In this document: positions 38,404-50,193 of the stretch, piece by piece | Layout: each line of letters begins with the position of its first letter | Numbering within the stretch: the stretch's first letter is position 1 | NCBI RefSeq assembly: GCF_009389715.1 | Contig: NC_052404.1 | Coordinates: forward strand, 2,038,738 to 2,102,737 | Direction of reading: 5' to 3' | DNA from: Phoenix dactylifera | Taxonomy: Eukaryota > Streptophyta > Magnoliopsida > Arecales > Arecaceae | Length of the DNA: 64,000 bases | Translations under genes and position numbers: made by a program | The notes under the pieces: model-generated | Databases searched by the model: none | Told to the model about the DNA's origin: nothing | The model's input: the letters and a program-made list of their open reading frames with translations, nothing else

Positions 38404-39799
38404 GGTCACAATAATGATATCTGATGTTTTGCAAGTGCCAGGTGCCTCCTACAGCTGTTTACTGGTTTGAAGTCTCCGAATATGCCGTTAAATAGGTTTG
38501 AAGTCTCTGAATATGCCGTTAAAACGGCAGTCAGGTTAACAACAGCCGTCAGGGAACTAAGTGGTACTAGTTAATAACATTTGGCCCTCATTTTTCAGTC
38601 ATCCAAGCTCATGTCTTAGTTTACAAAACACGCTTAGGGAACATCTGGACTGGATAAATTCAGAAGAACAACCAGCTGCACCAAAATCAGGTGCCTATCA
38701 TGTATGGAAAAGTTTGAATCTTGATGAGCTACTGTTCTCCCTTTCTTAATGCAGTAATAAATGCGCACTATGGATTTTTGGTTTCCTTTCTCTTTCAAAT
38801 TGCAATGAGGCACTCAAAGTGTTCTTTCATCATTTGTTGTCACAATCAGTGCATGTACTTTTTCTATTTTATAGACTTTAAGTTTGGAGCTCCTAATTTT
38901 TTTTATCACTGCTTAAGTCGTTGGAACAGAATAAGGCCACCACTAATTGTTTGCAAGAGAGCACCCATTATCAGAGAACAAAGTAAGCTTGTGTTGTCTT
39001 TTGAGGGAAAATAAGCTTCTACTGCTATTTAATTGCCTCCACAGACTATTGAACAGATGCTACTTTTCCATCCTTTCTGGAATAGGTTCTCCTGTTTTTT
39101 CGCTGTATCTGCAGCACTCAGAATAAATACTTTCAAGTTTACTTGTAACTGCTGCATTCTTCCCCTTGCCCCCTTTTTCTCTCTGTGCAACGAACTTGCT
39201 ACAACAGTTTACTGTCTAGTTGTATAGAATATGGCCATGCTTCACCCAAATTATAGCAAACCACACTTAAACTATGCCGGTGATTTTTAGGGGTGAAAGT
39301 GGATCGGACAATATTTGTCCGAGTTTATTTCGTATTTGAATCTAACCGAATATGAATAAAAATTTAAGCATCCGGCTAATATATTATATCCATTGAAGAA
39401 AATGGATTTGAGTATGGATAAATAACTATCTGATTGAATATTTGATTATATTTGTAGCTCTATTTAATTTTATATAATATTCATAAAAATTTTTTAAAAA
39501 TAAATAATTATATTACCATGCTATTAATTTGACTTATCATCTATATAGTAATATTTTTAATTCTGCAATTATCGAATTTATATCCGTATTTGTATCTATA
39601 TTTTTAATATTCGATAATTCATATCTATTTAAAATAAATACGAATATGAATTTTTACATCCGGCTACCATCTATATCTATATTCATATTCATCAAATAAA
39701 ATAAATATAAATATAGACATATGATCATCCAATCTGTATCCAATCAGCATTCAGCTTTTTGATTATGGTGAGTAGGAGAGATGCGTGAGCAGCAACAAA
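38404..39799 (+). other. 3' flank of the 331-aa protein gene; AT-rich repeat
   Basis: Likely 3' UTR and spacer. A tandem duplication (GGTTTGAAGTCTC-GAATATGCC) lies at about 38465–38520, and AATAAA at 38756–38761. A 190-bp open frame at 38561–38749 may be an untranslated alternative exon; I do not recognise its product. From about 39292 to 39735 a segment starting AGGGGTGAAAGTGGATCGG, rich in GAATATGAAT/ATTCATATTC words, resembles plant hAT-type MITEs, but its ends are not defined. Confidence 0.45.
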
Positions 39800-40400
39800 T
39801 ATGTTTACATTCAAAGTGGGGTTTCATTGCATTTGATTTTTTTTTAACCAACTTGTTGAGCTACCACCTTCAGCAAATTCGATTGGTGGCCAAGGGTGTG
39901 GAGGAGCCTCGAGTCTGAAGGCTTTCATGATAGCTACACGGCCTCGAGCTCCTGCACTGGCATGGCCTTAGGCAAGAGGGCTCGAGAAGCAAAACTGGCA
40001 GCTTTTCTTTGCCATTGCCAGCCTAGGAAAGATCATGAAGCAAGTCCACCCTCCCCCAACTACGGTGCCAAGATCTGCGTGAAGCCTGGGAGATAGTGCA
40101 AGAGCATTAGCGCATGGTAACGCTCATTAGCTTTTGGAGACCTTCCAATATGCGCCTTCTCCAGGAAAAGTTCAGGAAAAGTGCAACAACTAAGAGCGGT
40201 TTCAGGAGGTCATGATAGTAGGCAGTTTGGATGCCAGAGATGAACTGAGAGGCAAGCCATAGCAGAACTCTATCTTTGCTGGGTGTTTTTCTCATCCTCG
40301 ATCCCTTTGGACAATCTCTGTATTTTCTCATAGTAATTATGTAGATATAGAGAAGAGAAACATCAACGTCTAATGACTTGTAATTCATGGAAAATGTGGT
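39800..40400 (+). pseudogene. Degraded NF-YB copy, type 1 (relative of 18330–18857)
   Basis: Similarity to gene 1 is clear in four places: upstream (TTCAAAGTGGGGTTTC against TTCCAAAGGGGGGGTTTC); the core (AAAGATCATGAAGCAAGTCC... GTGCCAAGATCT against AGGATCATGAAGCAAATCC... ACGCCAAGATCT); the C-terminal part (TTTCAGGAGGTCATGATAGT, GGCAGTTTGGATGCCAGAGA, GAACTGAGAGGCAAGC); and the 3' UTR (TTCTCATAGTAATTATG). No ATG corresponds to the start, frames are shifted, stops interrupt (GGGAGATAG), and most of the histone fold is deleted. Not functional. Confidence 0.85.
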
Positions 40401-40856
40401 CAATAATCAATTTTATTTTTCTAAGCATATCCAGCATAAAGTTACAGGATCAAACTTTTAATTCCTTGCTCGAAGAAGTTTTGATCTTAAAAGTGTTTAA
40501 GAGCAAAGGGATCTTGGCATAAGATATTGGGGTTGTAAATTTGTAATCAATTTATGTGTTTGAATCTTTTAGCCCCACCCTTTCATTTTAAAAGCAACCA
40601 AAGATGAGTGCTTAAAATTGCATCCAATCTCAACATCCCTAGCGAACATTTTTTCAGCATGGTTCTTAATATTTCTTTTCCTTTCCATGACATTGAACAA
40701 TAAAAACATCTCTTGCTATTCTAAAACTCAAATGCTTAGTGTTCAAAAAACCAAATGTTTCATCTGGAGCTTCCATTTGTCATGAAAGAACAAGAATCCA
40801 AAATGTATATCACCCTTGTTTATGTAACAATGTCCATTTGAACATTGTTGAACTTG
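40401..40856. other. Spacer between pseudogene and duplicated block
   Basis: No coding or repeat signal recognised. Confidence 0.4.
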
Positions 40857-41460
40857 TCCACGGTTTCGACAAAGGTCTAGATCTCATGGTTCGTTAAACC
40901 CTGACAAGGAGAACATGAACGTCCCTTGGCCCTAGGTAACTTCCATTGTTTCCATAAAAAGTGTCCAGCAGGTTCCTGCAACTTGGCCTTACTATATTAG
41001 GATGGTTTTGTTTCCAAAAACTGTGCCCAAACCTTGAGTTACTAGTCTTGGACTTCAGTTGCAGTGTCTGTCTAGATTAAATAACTAAAGTTCTTTTCTT
41101 TCTTTTTTTTGCTTCAACAAGAAATTTTTTAGTAAACAGCAACCATTAAAAAAGAAGCACCTTTTACAATTTAATATTTTGAGGAGGTTTTCTATAGATG
41201 AACCCTATGAACTGGGAGGGCTGTTGGTATTGCTCTGGCCTTTGCAGAGAGCAACAATGTTAGATTCTCTACTGAATCCACAGAAATGCGCCTCGGATAT
41301 TGGAGTCTCATCAGCCGCAGCACGCGAGCATCGCACGGATTGTCGGCAGGTGTCACCTCGATATATGCAAAGGTTTCTGACTAAAAGTTTGAACAGCCAA
41401 TTGAATGGCTATTGCATGGAGTGTCAGCAATGGTGTAGGGTGCAAAGGTTTCACTAAATT
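40857..41460. repeat. Copy B of the duplicated block of unknown content
   Basis: Collinear counterpart of 20940–21615 (same order relative to the NF-YB copies). It lacks the (CT)n(TA)n interruption. The best preserved part is 41225–41400. Neither strand gives a recognised protein: a plus-strand frame at 41179–41457 is open for 92 codons, but the copy A equivalent is not conserved in frame. Confidence 0.6.
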
Positions 41461-42849
41461 GGTGCAAGCAAACCATGAAGCTTGAGTAACAAGTATTTAG
41501 TCTTGTTATATGACATGAAGTGCATGTTAACTGCATGTAATGTTAGAAAATGTGGAACTTGTTCTTCCTTGGAAGAAAAAGGACTTCTCAGTGTATCTTA
41601 TGATAAGCAATATAATGATTTTTACACCCCATTATTCAGACAATTTTCTTATATCTAACTGATAATGCTTGTGGTATCATGACAGATTTTCCAAAAAAGT
41701 GCACGAACTTCTCATGCTTTATTAATGCAACATATCTTTCTCCCATATTAAACCATCAAGCGAGCATTTTGTTCTTTCTGTTTCCTTGAGAGGAGACAGC
41801 CATATAGCCAGGAGAATGACAGCCATATAGCCAGGAGAATGAATTAACGATATAAAAATCAAGCCAAGAAAATGAAATGTTATGCAAGATGTTAGGACGC
41901 ATAGCATTGTTTATTTAAGAATTAATATGGCCCACTAACTTCCTATACTTTAACAATGAAATAAATTTTAATTTTACTATGATAAATGAATTAAGTCTCT
42001 CTCTGGAACCCTTTGTTTTATCTAATTAATTGACTTTTAATTCTGATAATAATGCAGTCAACAATTTAAAGAACTTCCTATTTAACCAAATAAAATGTCT
42101 CCAAAACCTTAACCGATATGAAGATAGATAAGAGGTAGTAGCATAAAATTTTATCAAAAATGGAAGCTTCTGATACTTTGCCCTTTTTCTGGTAAGTTTC
42201 AATGCTTTGCCTTGAGGAGGCAGCTGAGCACTAACATGTGAATTTCAACAACAAAAATCCACTATAACGAGGTAGCTTTATAAGGAATCTCTTTGAGCCA
42301 TCTGCTGTGTAATCCTTTGATGCATAGAGTAGCCCTTTTTCTTTGTACAAACAATATATACCTAATAACATATGGCACTCAATGTTCATGCAGTTTTTAC
42401 TATGAAACCCTAGTTTTTACTATGTTCATGCATCAGAGCTTCTCAAAGTATAAGTAGCATTTTAGATTTACTCATAAATGCATCTTATGGTCGGATAAAT
42501 GACCCATCATATATATGGCTTTGGCTTTTACTGCACATACTGTTTTATATATTTGGGTCACTTTAGAGAATCCTATTTGCAATACATCTGAGTAATCGCA
42601 AGTTGTTTTCTGCTAGGGTTTTTGCATTCAAAAGTTTTTTCTTTAAATTTCTCTAATGCTTCCATCATTTTTTCGTCCCTAGATCCTCAAAATGAAGGGC
42701 TACAAAACAGATAATAAGTCTGCATCCTCTGCGACATTTTAAGCGTCGTAAGATAAATTATTTACAAATATGTACACTAAATCATATACAGCACAACAAA
42801 TCATTGCTTTCATTTTAAATATGTTTGAATCATATGCTAGTGTCTGCTT
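41461..42849. other. AT-rich spacer
   Basis: Contains a perfect tandem duplication of about 23 bp (ACAGCCATATAGCCAGGAGA, 41799–41841). No gene recognised. Confidence 0.45.
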
Positions 42850-43143
42850 GTCAATTTCAGATCAGGCAACATGATCGAACCAACATCACTCTTTTCTCAT
42901 ACAAGCATTACTTATTAAATGAAAACCTAACCTAACAAAATATTATTAGTATTTAGAGTAGTGGATCCATTATTAGAGTGATGACCCACCAGCACGCCAA
43001 ACAAAGTTAGGCCTCTAGCATTAAAACATTCAACCTCTCAAGTAGTTCAAGAAAATGGAATACCTGAGTCATGTCTCTGCTTGCCCTCCAATAAACAAGG
43101 AGAAAGATGTCAGTGCATTTGCTGCGCATATGTATAAGCACCC

Positions 43144-43154
43144 CTATATATATT
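43144..43154 (+). promoter_or_regulatory. TATA box of NF-YB gene 2
   Basis: CTATATATATT at 43144–43154, about 70–80 bp upstream of ATG 43224 and followed by GGGGCCAAGGCGCAACGTGTC. That last segment aligns with GGAGGCCGAGGTGCGACGTGTC after the TATA box of NF-YB gene 1. This argues that the in-frame ATG at 43107 lies upstream of the transcription start. Confidence 0.65.
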
Positions 43155-43223
43155 GAGATGCCTGAGGGGCCAAGGCGCAACGTGTCTGTGTTTGATGAGT
43201 TCAGGTTTTTCTCCTCCCTAAAA

Positions 43224-43739
43224 ATGGATAGTAATACAGATGGCCAACCTTATTTGAGAGGCCATGACTGCAATGTTACAATAGACAAAGCAGGTGCTAC
43301 ATCATATGAATGCATCAATGGGCAAAATCACCTATTGCCGATAGCCAATGTGGGACGAATTATGAAGCAAGCGCTGCCAAACAATGCAAGGATATCCAAA
43401 CCAGCAAAAGAAACTATGCAGGAATGTGCGTCCGAGTTCATCAGCTTTGTCACCGAGGAAGCCACTGAACAATGCCGCAAGGAGAAGCGCAAGACTATCA
43501 ATGGGGATGATATTTGTTCTGCTATGAAGACACTTGGCCTTGATGAGTATGCTGATGCCATGAAAAGATATTTGTGTAGATACAGAGAGCATGAAGAGAA
43601 GGCCACCTCTATGAAGCGCAATAAGCCAGCTCAGATTAATGTTAGAAATGAATTGCCAGTCTTTAGAAGCAATCAGTATAGAGACCGATCGCCTTCCAAG
43701 AGTCCTTGCAATGTAGCAAAGGAAAAGAAATTTCTCTGA
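43224..43739 (+). CDS. NF-YB: NF-YB (HAP3) CCAAT-binding factor subunit, divergent, gene 2
   Basis: Intronless, 171 aa from ATG 43224 ([10 protein letters not shown]). The frame is open back to ATG 43107, but that codon precedes the TATA box, and the homologous region of gene 1 is untranslated. The histone-fold core (about residues 36–122) starts [17 protein letters not shown] and continues [32 protein letters not shown] and [20 protein letters not shown]. Like gene 1 it has Lys, not Asp, at the LEC1 signature position. It differs from the family at usually fixed sites: [10 protein letters not shown] for [10 protein letters not shown], and Ser for Trp after DDIC. The C-terminus is basic. It is a tandem-duplicate relative of gene 1 and of the pseudogene at 23.6–24.3 kb. 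NF-YC pairing seems possible; expression is unknown. Confidence 0.9.
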   Translation: MDSNTDGQPYLRGHDCNVTIDKAGATSYECINGQNHLLPIANVGRIMKQALPNNARISKPAKETMQECASEFISFVTEEATEQCRKEKRKTINGDDICSAMKTLGLDEYADAMKRYLCRYREHEEKATSMKRNKPAQINVRNELPVFRSNQYRDRSPSKSPCNVAKEKKFL

Positions 43740-46700
43740 AAGCAAATTTGGGAATTTGCCTGAATATTTAAACTGCATAATATCTATGATATGTTCTTTT
43801 TTTTTGGTTGGGAGGTGGGGTGGGTTGCGGCGGTGGAGTCGTCTGGCTTGTCTACTGCTGATCTTTATGTACTACCTTGTGCTATTTATCTGCATTTCCA
43901 GTATTCTGCATTGGAACCTTGTCTTATAAATGGTCCCCAGTGTTTGAAAATATCAATCTCTCTATTCTGGAATGAAGCTCTTCTATCATTTTATGTATGC
44001 TTAAGTTTTCCCATATTGAATTTATCCTATGAAGTATAAGATTCTATTTGATTCTGGAACAAGTATACGAGGCCTATGAGTTTTTTTGATTGCTAGATAT
44101 ATGTGGGCAAATACTAATCTTGTTGACCTTGTTTTGTGGCTAACTTAAAGTAGTTACAAAGGAAGAAAGTAATCTTGGTTGTCCATTAAACAAGATTCTA
44201 CTTCATTATTTCCATTTTACTTCAAAATAAAGGGTTTCTTCTCATACATAATGGAGGGAAAACAAATAAATGAAAATCTATTTATGATGTTTGATATACT
44301 TCAATATTTACAAATTTTAGATGATCCATGTTTTACCCTTATGGTCGTGTTATAGAGGAACCAAGTGAGCATCCCAAGTTTTCATTACATAGAAGAGAAA
44401 CAATCGGATTTATGTCAAAATCTAGTTACTCTTCAATCTTCATCATAGTGGGGTTTCACCAGTAAGTTAATTTTTTCTGCCATCAGTTGTGGGACCTTAG
44501 ATATTGCAGTGAAGTACCATACGCTAAAGTCAGATTTAGATTTATGTAGTCTCAATTTATTTTAGATCTTAAGAGTGTTTTAAACTGAGTTTTGTTGCAT
44601 GATTTTTTGTAAATAAGCCATCAACATTAAAGCACTCCACCTAGACTAATGAAATATAGATGCTAAAATTTTTCAGTCTCTAGTGGATGACAATTATAAC
44701 AATGTGCAGTTACAAATATGAAAAATTCAACTAACACATAGAGAAGATTTGTGGCGTTAAAATCATAGGTCCTCCTCCTTAGTATAAAGCACTTTGGGGG
44801 ACCATTCTTGAGTTTTGTGTTTTATGGTGGAGTTGATAATATGGCCTCCTGCATTGGGAGCTGATTTCAATGCTCTGCTTTGGTTAGAACATTAGAAACA
44901 AATACATTAGATTGCTCATTGGAGTTAAACAGCTTGACGACAAGTGTCAAGTTGGGAAATGAGAAGGCTTGACGACTGCGACATGACGTGGAATTGCACT
45001 GATCGATAACATCAACCAATGTAGAATGATTAGATTCGCACGCGAAGAGCCTTATGCTTTTCTGAGATCTGATGTTCATTGAATCTGTCACAGATTCCAT
45101 CATTAGTATCATTGTGCAGCCTTCAAAAACTTCGACAAGGATACAGAAATGTCCTCAAGCAAGTAAGTTTATATCTTAAGTACAAGCAAAGTTGATGTAT
45201 CATATACCAAATTGTCTACAAGCAAATTATTGAAGTATTAGCCTAATCTTTGTGATTACTCAACGAAAGAAATCTGTTGAGATGGGCCTCATGTAACCAT
45301 TCTTCACCTTTAAAAAAGAAAGAAACGCAACCCCAGAAAATAAGAGCATGGAAAGAGAGATAAACAGCTCATAAATATCTAAAAATTCTAGAATGTGTGA
45401 AATAATTCATTTACAATTTAAATATCTATAGTAATTTTAGATAAGTTGGTAGAGACCATTAAACTCTAGCTGCTAATATACTCATTCTCCAATATGAATC
45501 CAAAGTTTTGAACGTCAATGTTCTTGGGAATCTATGTCTTCAAAAATTTTGGTCAAACCCATTTGTCAACAAGCAGATAACATCACCAAACTGTGTTATA
45601 TTTCAGTGACTTGAAATCTTCCAAAGCATTCTTGTCCATGAGGAATTGCAGAGTTCTTTTGAAGAAAATTGTTGGGATATCAAAGAAGTCTTGCTAGGAA
45701 CTTTTCAATGAAAGAGGTCACATCTTTAATGAGATCAGATTGATGCAATTCCTCTTATCCTTGAACAACTAAAGAGAAGAAACATAACCTTGAAAGACAA
45801 ATACAGCAAAAAAAGAAACTAAATCAAGCAGAGATAGATTATCTTTGACAAATAGATTAGTATAACTTAAGAATAACAAGGTTCATGCAACCTGAGAAAA
45901 ATGTTAGGAGTTCATCATTTGATATCAAGCTTCAAATATGATATCGATACTAATCAGCAAATCTGTTATTATTCTCCAACACGAATTTGATGATTGAAAC
46001 TTTGAATCTCTTGTTATTTCTTTCTTAATGGATTCAATGAAATCCCATTCATCATGCAGTTGACATGATCACCAAAATATTATATTTCTGTGACTTGAAT
46101 GCTTTCAGAACATTATTGTTTGAGATGCCTTGAGTTGTGAACAAGAAATTAACTAATAAAACCAACTGCAGTGGTATTGGAAGGACTAAGAAGTAAGCTA
46201 TTCTAGAACTAAGCTTTGTTCTAATTCTTGACATACTAAATTCCATACTTCATGTCAATAAAAACCAGATAAAACCAAGACATAGAAACTCCTAGTCACA
46301 CTCATGCCAAATTAATATGACAGGAAAGATTAAAATTGGCCGGCTATTCTGGAAACAAAAGGCTTGGTCTAATCTCTAACATGTAAACAATTAGTGCTAA
46401 ATGCTGAGTTCTTTTCAGCTGGAGCCATGAACCATGTTTATCTAGCATTTACATCCATCTCTTATGTGATGACTTGTGTTCCATCTTTGTCCTCAGTTGA
46501 AGCATCATGGGGCAGTTGATGCGATCGTCCGAAGGCACTGCATCTGTAGTTAATTATGACTCGTGTCATTCTTTTACGATGTTTGAATCTTCACCATCAG
46601 TCATACGTCATTAGATCTTGCCAACAGCTAGTCTGATCGGTCATTTTTTGGTCCTTCTAGCAAGTTTGTATGGAAGTTTTCTGCAGAAGCAATTGCTCAG

Positions 46701-47571
46701 GGTTAGTTTCAATTCGGCCTTTCACATCCTAAACCTAATCAGGATTCTCCATCGATGTTTATAAGACATCTGCAGCAGAATGTATCTCCATTGGTGCTCC
46801 TTGTGGACTTGGGAAATGTTGCCACCTGACTCTTTATAAGTTGTATATTGCTTCATATTTTCTTTATTAATTAGAAATCTTGGTATTCCTGGCATGCATT
46901 AGTCACAATTTATACATGACAAGTGATTAAAGGTGCAGTTATCTCAATCTGATAGCAATATATTTTTCCTTGCCACCAATTTTTGTGTAATGTTATAGAT
47001 CAAGAATCTGTTCTGAATCTTCAGAAAGTTGAAGAACATGTATATGATGGAAGAAGTCACCTAGAAATTCCATTGAACCAGTACTAAGATATCGCTAAGC
47101 ATTAATGAGGTGAAAATGCATTGGATCATCTCAAAAACATTCAACAAAATTGCATGCCAGCTTACATATACATTTAAAAAAAGGACACTCCTCTACTTTT
47201 CCATCACCTTCCAAGCTCAACCAACCAACTTGGAAGGCTTAATTAGGTGGAATCATACAATTGACCTTTACTTTATGGTGAAGAAGGTACTCAAAATAGA
47301 CAACCATGGTTTCTAAGATAAGCCCAATGCCCTTTCTTAATTTGAATGAGGAAGGCCTAATATACCTTTTGAAATATTTCTATTACAACTGATGCAAGCT
47401 TTGAGAAGAATGGCACCTGCCTTGATCTTTTCAAAATAAGTCAAATGATGGGGCACTCCAATACATGGTATTTGAGTCAACTGAAGCTTTTTCCCCTTCA
47501 AAGTTTCAGGTTGTCTGACTTTTTAAGTTGGTGTGGGGTCAAGCAAGTTATAGCCCGTAGTTATGGAGATT
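43740..47571. other. Spacer with two related degenerate coding-like segments (minus)
   Basis: On the minus strand, about 46140–45960 reads NVLKAFKSQKYNILV followed by DEWDFIESIKKEI and CWRIITDLL. About 45690–45480 is a diverged relative (NALEDFKSLKYNTV, later DSYWRM). Stops and frameshifts interrupt both. A further minus-strand frame at 44867–45112 (81 codons) is open but not recognised. These may be remains of one gene family; I cannot name it. The rest is AT-rich with nothing seen. Confidence 0.3.
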
Positions 47572-47576
47572 GAAGC

Positions 47577-48487
47577 TGTTGCGGGATTTTCACCCCGACA
47601 ACAGCCCACATACCGGCCGAGCAGGGAAAGCGATTGCGTCCCTTCCCGAGGTATTGTCCGCTTTGGGGCTAACCCTGCAGGCACGGAGCTCGCACAGGGG
47701 GCTTGGGCGACCCCTCACGGTTTTGTCCCACAAAAGGGCCATCGGGAGGAAAGGTTGGACCTCCTCATTATAAGGCACAGACCTTTCCGCTGATTAGCCG
47801 ATGTGGGACTAAAGTTCGGAACCCCATCCACAACACAGGCCCCCCAGCGGGAAGGTCTATGCGCGGCTGGGCCCCTCCTTCTAGCGCCATCTGTTGCGGG
47901 ATTTTCACCCCGGCAACAGCCCGCACACCGGCCAAGCAGGAAAAGCGACTGCGTCCCCACCGAGGTATCGTCCGCTCTGGGCCCCGTGGGCGCGGAGCTC
48001 GCACGGGGGGCGCACCCACCCGCGGGCGCAGAGCTCGCACGGGGGGCTTGGGCGTCCCTCACGGTTTTGTCCCAAAAGGCGCCTCGGTGAGAAGAGGTTA
48101 TTGAGCCCCCCATTTAAGGCACAGACCTTTCCGTTCATTAGCCGATGTAGGACTAAAGTTCGGAACCCTATAAGGGACAAAACCGTGAGGGGTGGAATGG
48201 GTGGCTCCCTATAAGGATCTACGATCCCCGATCCCCAAAGCGGACAATACCACATCGCTCTGGCTGGGCTGCTCCAGCACTCTCTATTGACGAGGGCCCT
48301 TTTGTGGGACAAAACCGTGAGAGACGCCCAAGCCCCCTGTACGAGCTCCGCGCCTGCAGGTGGGTACGCACCCCGTGCGAGCTCCGCGCCCGCGGGGCCC
48401 AGAGCGGACAATACCTCGCAAGGGATGCAGCCGCTTTTCCTGCTCAGCCGGTGTGCGGGCTGTTGCCGGGGTGAAAATCCCGCAACA
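47577..48487. mobile_element. Palindromic TRIM composite: two minus LTRs plus one inverted LTR
   Basis: LTR a (minus) is 47577–47835; an interior of about 56 bp follows (minus-strand PPT-like GACCTTCCCGCTGGGGGG and primer-site-like GATGGCGCTAGAAGG). LTR b (minus) starts at 47892 and breaks off near 48165. From there sequence in plus orientation runs to 48487, ending as an LTR in ...AATCCCGCAACA. The outer ends are therefore perfect inverted repeats (TGTTGCGGGATTTTCACCCC on the left, its reverse complement on the right), both being U5-type ends. A 5-bp duplication, GAAGC, flanks the whole unit (47572–47576 and 48488–48492). The motif GCGGACAATACC occurs at 48240 and 48404, and inverted at 47650. 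Overlapping ORFs in all frames reflect GC content. Confidence 0.85.
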
Positions 48488-48492
48488 GAAGC

Positions 48493-49522
48493 CATGCTTT
48501 GGACTGAGTTGGACTGAACTTGAGCTCGAAAGTACCAACTGGATTTTGAAATTTGAATTGATTCTGGGTTGGCCAGAAGGCTTAGATAACCTGATCCAAT
48601 TCAGATGTTGATCCTGCTAGATCTAATCCGTTCTGACCTGAGCTAATTCAACCAGATCCATATTGTCTTATGGCTGATGATTTTGAGGTTAATTTTTGGA
48701 GTTTGGTTGGCCGAGATTAATAGTTAAGTCATGTCTAGTTAAGGTCATTCATGTAAGCCTAAGACATCATTTACAGGCTCGCATATACAAGTGTTATAAT
48801 TTATAAAGTTATTTACAATAGCAAAATAATAGTAGTTCGAGTGTTAATTGGACAAATAATATCCATGTAGCCACAAAAAAAATTGGCTATGTTAGTGTTA
48901 CCCATCGTCCGGTTGTGACAACTATCACACCATAGTAACAGTGGTAGTTATTAATGTTTTCATTGTCCATCAGATTAGTAATATATTAAACCCAGAAGTC
49001 AAAACTCCAAATCAATCAATTATTTATATTATTAAAATAACTTTGAATTTTTATTTTTATTAAAAAATAATCTTGTTTGCTATTTGTTAAGGTGAGATTT
49101 TCTTTTGGTCCAGCCTTTGATTCAATCAAACATGTTTTTTATATGTTTGTTTAAAGAGCCAAACCTGCGACTTGGTTTGTATAGGGTCTTATAATTGTAC
49201 AGACGTCCATGACTTTCATGCGTACTTCCGATAATATCATTATAAATTGCAAACTAGATCATTTTTCCCGGAGAAAAATACAACCTAGATCATACTTTAT
49301 TACATAACATTACTTAATAAAAAATAACATAAATTTGCATTTAGTTTTCTTAGTGATAATACTTCTTGTATTTAATGGCAATAATATCAACTTTTTATTC
49401 ACACTGAATATTCTTTATATTATCAATATATGTATGTGTATGCATGATTTTTTTTTTTGTATGTATGTATAACCTAGGGGATTGATAACCTAGGGGATTG
49501 AATATATATATATATATATCTA
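48493..49522. other. Spacer without recognised gene
   Basis: 48.5–48.7 kb contains repeated GATCCAATTC/GAGTTGGACTGA-type words suggestive of an old repeat. The rest is AT-rich. At 49470–49500 two partial copies of CCTAGGGGATTGA precede the foldback element. Confidence 0.4.
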
Positions 49523-50162
49523 GGGGATTGATAACCTACTCTCTGTTATGGTAGGTTATCAATTTACCCATTTTTCATTGGACAAAAAATACCCTTATTT
49601 TTTGTAACTTTTCAGGGTGCTTTATGTCTTTTTATAATCTCACATTAACTCACCCTCTCAACCCCCAATTAATGCTCTTTCCCTCTCTCTCTCTCTCTCT
49701 CTCTCCGGTGTGTGTGTATGCATGTATGTACATACATACGTATGCATGTATGTATATGTATGTATGTATGTCTATGTATGTATGTATATGTGTGTGTATG
49801 TATGTATGTATGTATATATGTATGTATGTATGTGTATGTATGTATATGTATGTATGTATGTATGTGTATGTATGTATGTATGTATGTATGTATGTATGCA
49901 TGTATGTATGTGTATGTATGTATGTATGTATGTATGTATGTATGTATGTATGTATGTATGTATGTGTATGTATATGTATATGTATGAGAGAGAGAGAGGG
50001 AGATAGAGCATTAATTGAGGGGTTAAGAGGGTGAGTAAATGTGAGATTGTAAAAAAGACATAAAGTACCCTTAAAAGTTATAAAAAATAAGGATATTTTT
50101 TGTCTAATGAAAAATGGGTAGATTGATAACCTACCATAACAGAGAGTAGGTTATCAATCCCC
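49523..50162. mobile_element. Foldback/MITE-like element with ~180-bp inverted repeats and microsatellite loop
   Basis: The left arm (49523–49704) and right arm (49986–50162) are inverted repeats with only scattered mismatches: GGGGATTGATAACCTACTCT, TTATGGTAGGTTATCAAT, ACCCATTTTTCATT, CTTATTTTTTGTAAC, TTTATGTCTTTTT and CTCACCCTCT recur in reverse complement. Each end also carries its own 13-bp hairpin (ATTGATAACCTAC... GTAGGTTATCAAT). The arms end in CT/GA runs and enclose the TGTA array. Both outer flanks are (TA)n, so a TA or TA-containing target is likely but cannot be proven. Confidence 0.85.
49710..49984. repeat. (TGTA)n microsatellite array, ~275 bp
   Basis: TATGTATG repeats with GTGT interruptions, open in all three plus frames and in two minus frames. 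It forms the loop of the foldback element. Confidence 0.98.

Positions 50163-50193
<31 letters not shown>

Noticed and set aside
43107-43223. Upstream in-frame ATGs of NF-YB gene 2 (39 extra residues)
   Set aside because: The ATG at 43107 lies upstream of a TATA box, and the corresponding region of gene 1 is promoter and leader.
47563-48611. Many overlapping ORFs in all frames, up to 196 codons
   Set aside because: They lie in GC-rich TRIM LTRs, where stop codons are rare; no frame is favoured and the structure is explained by the element.
49624-50034. Open frames of up to 136 codons rich in Met-Tyr-Val-Cys
   Set aside because: Products of the TGTA microsatellite inside the foldback element.
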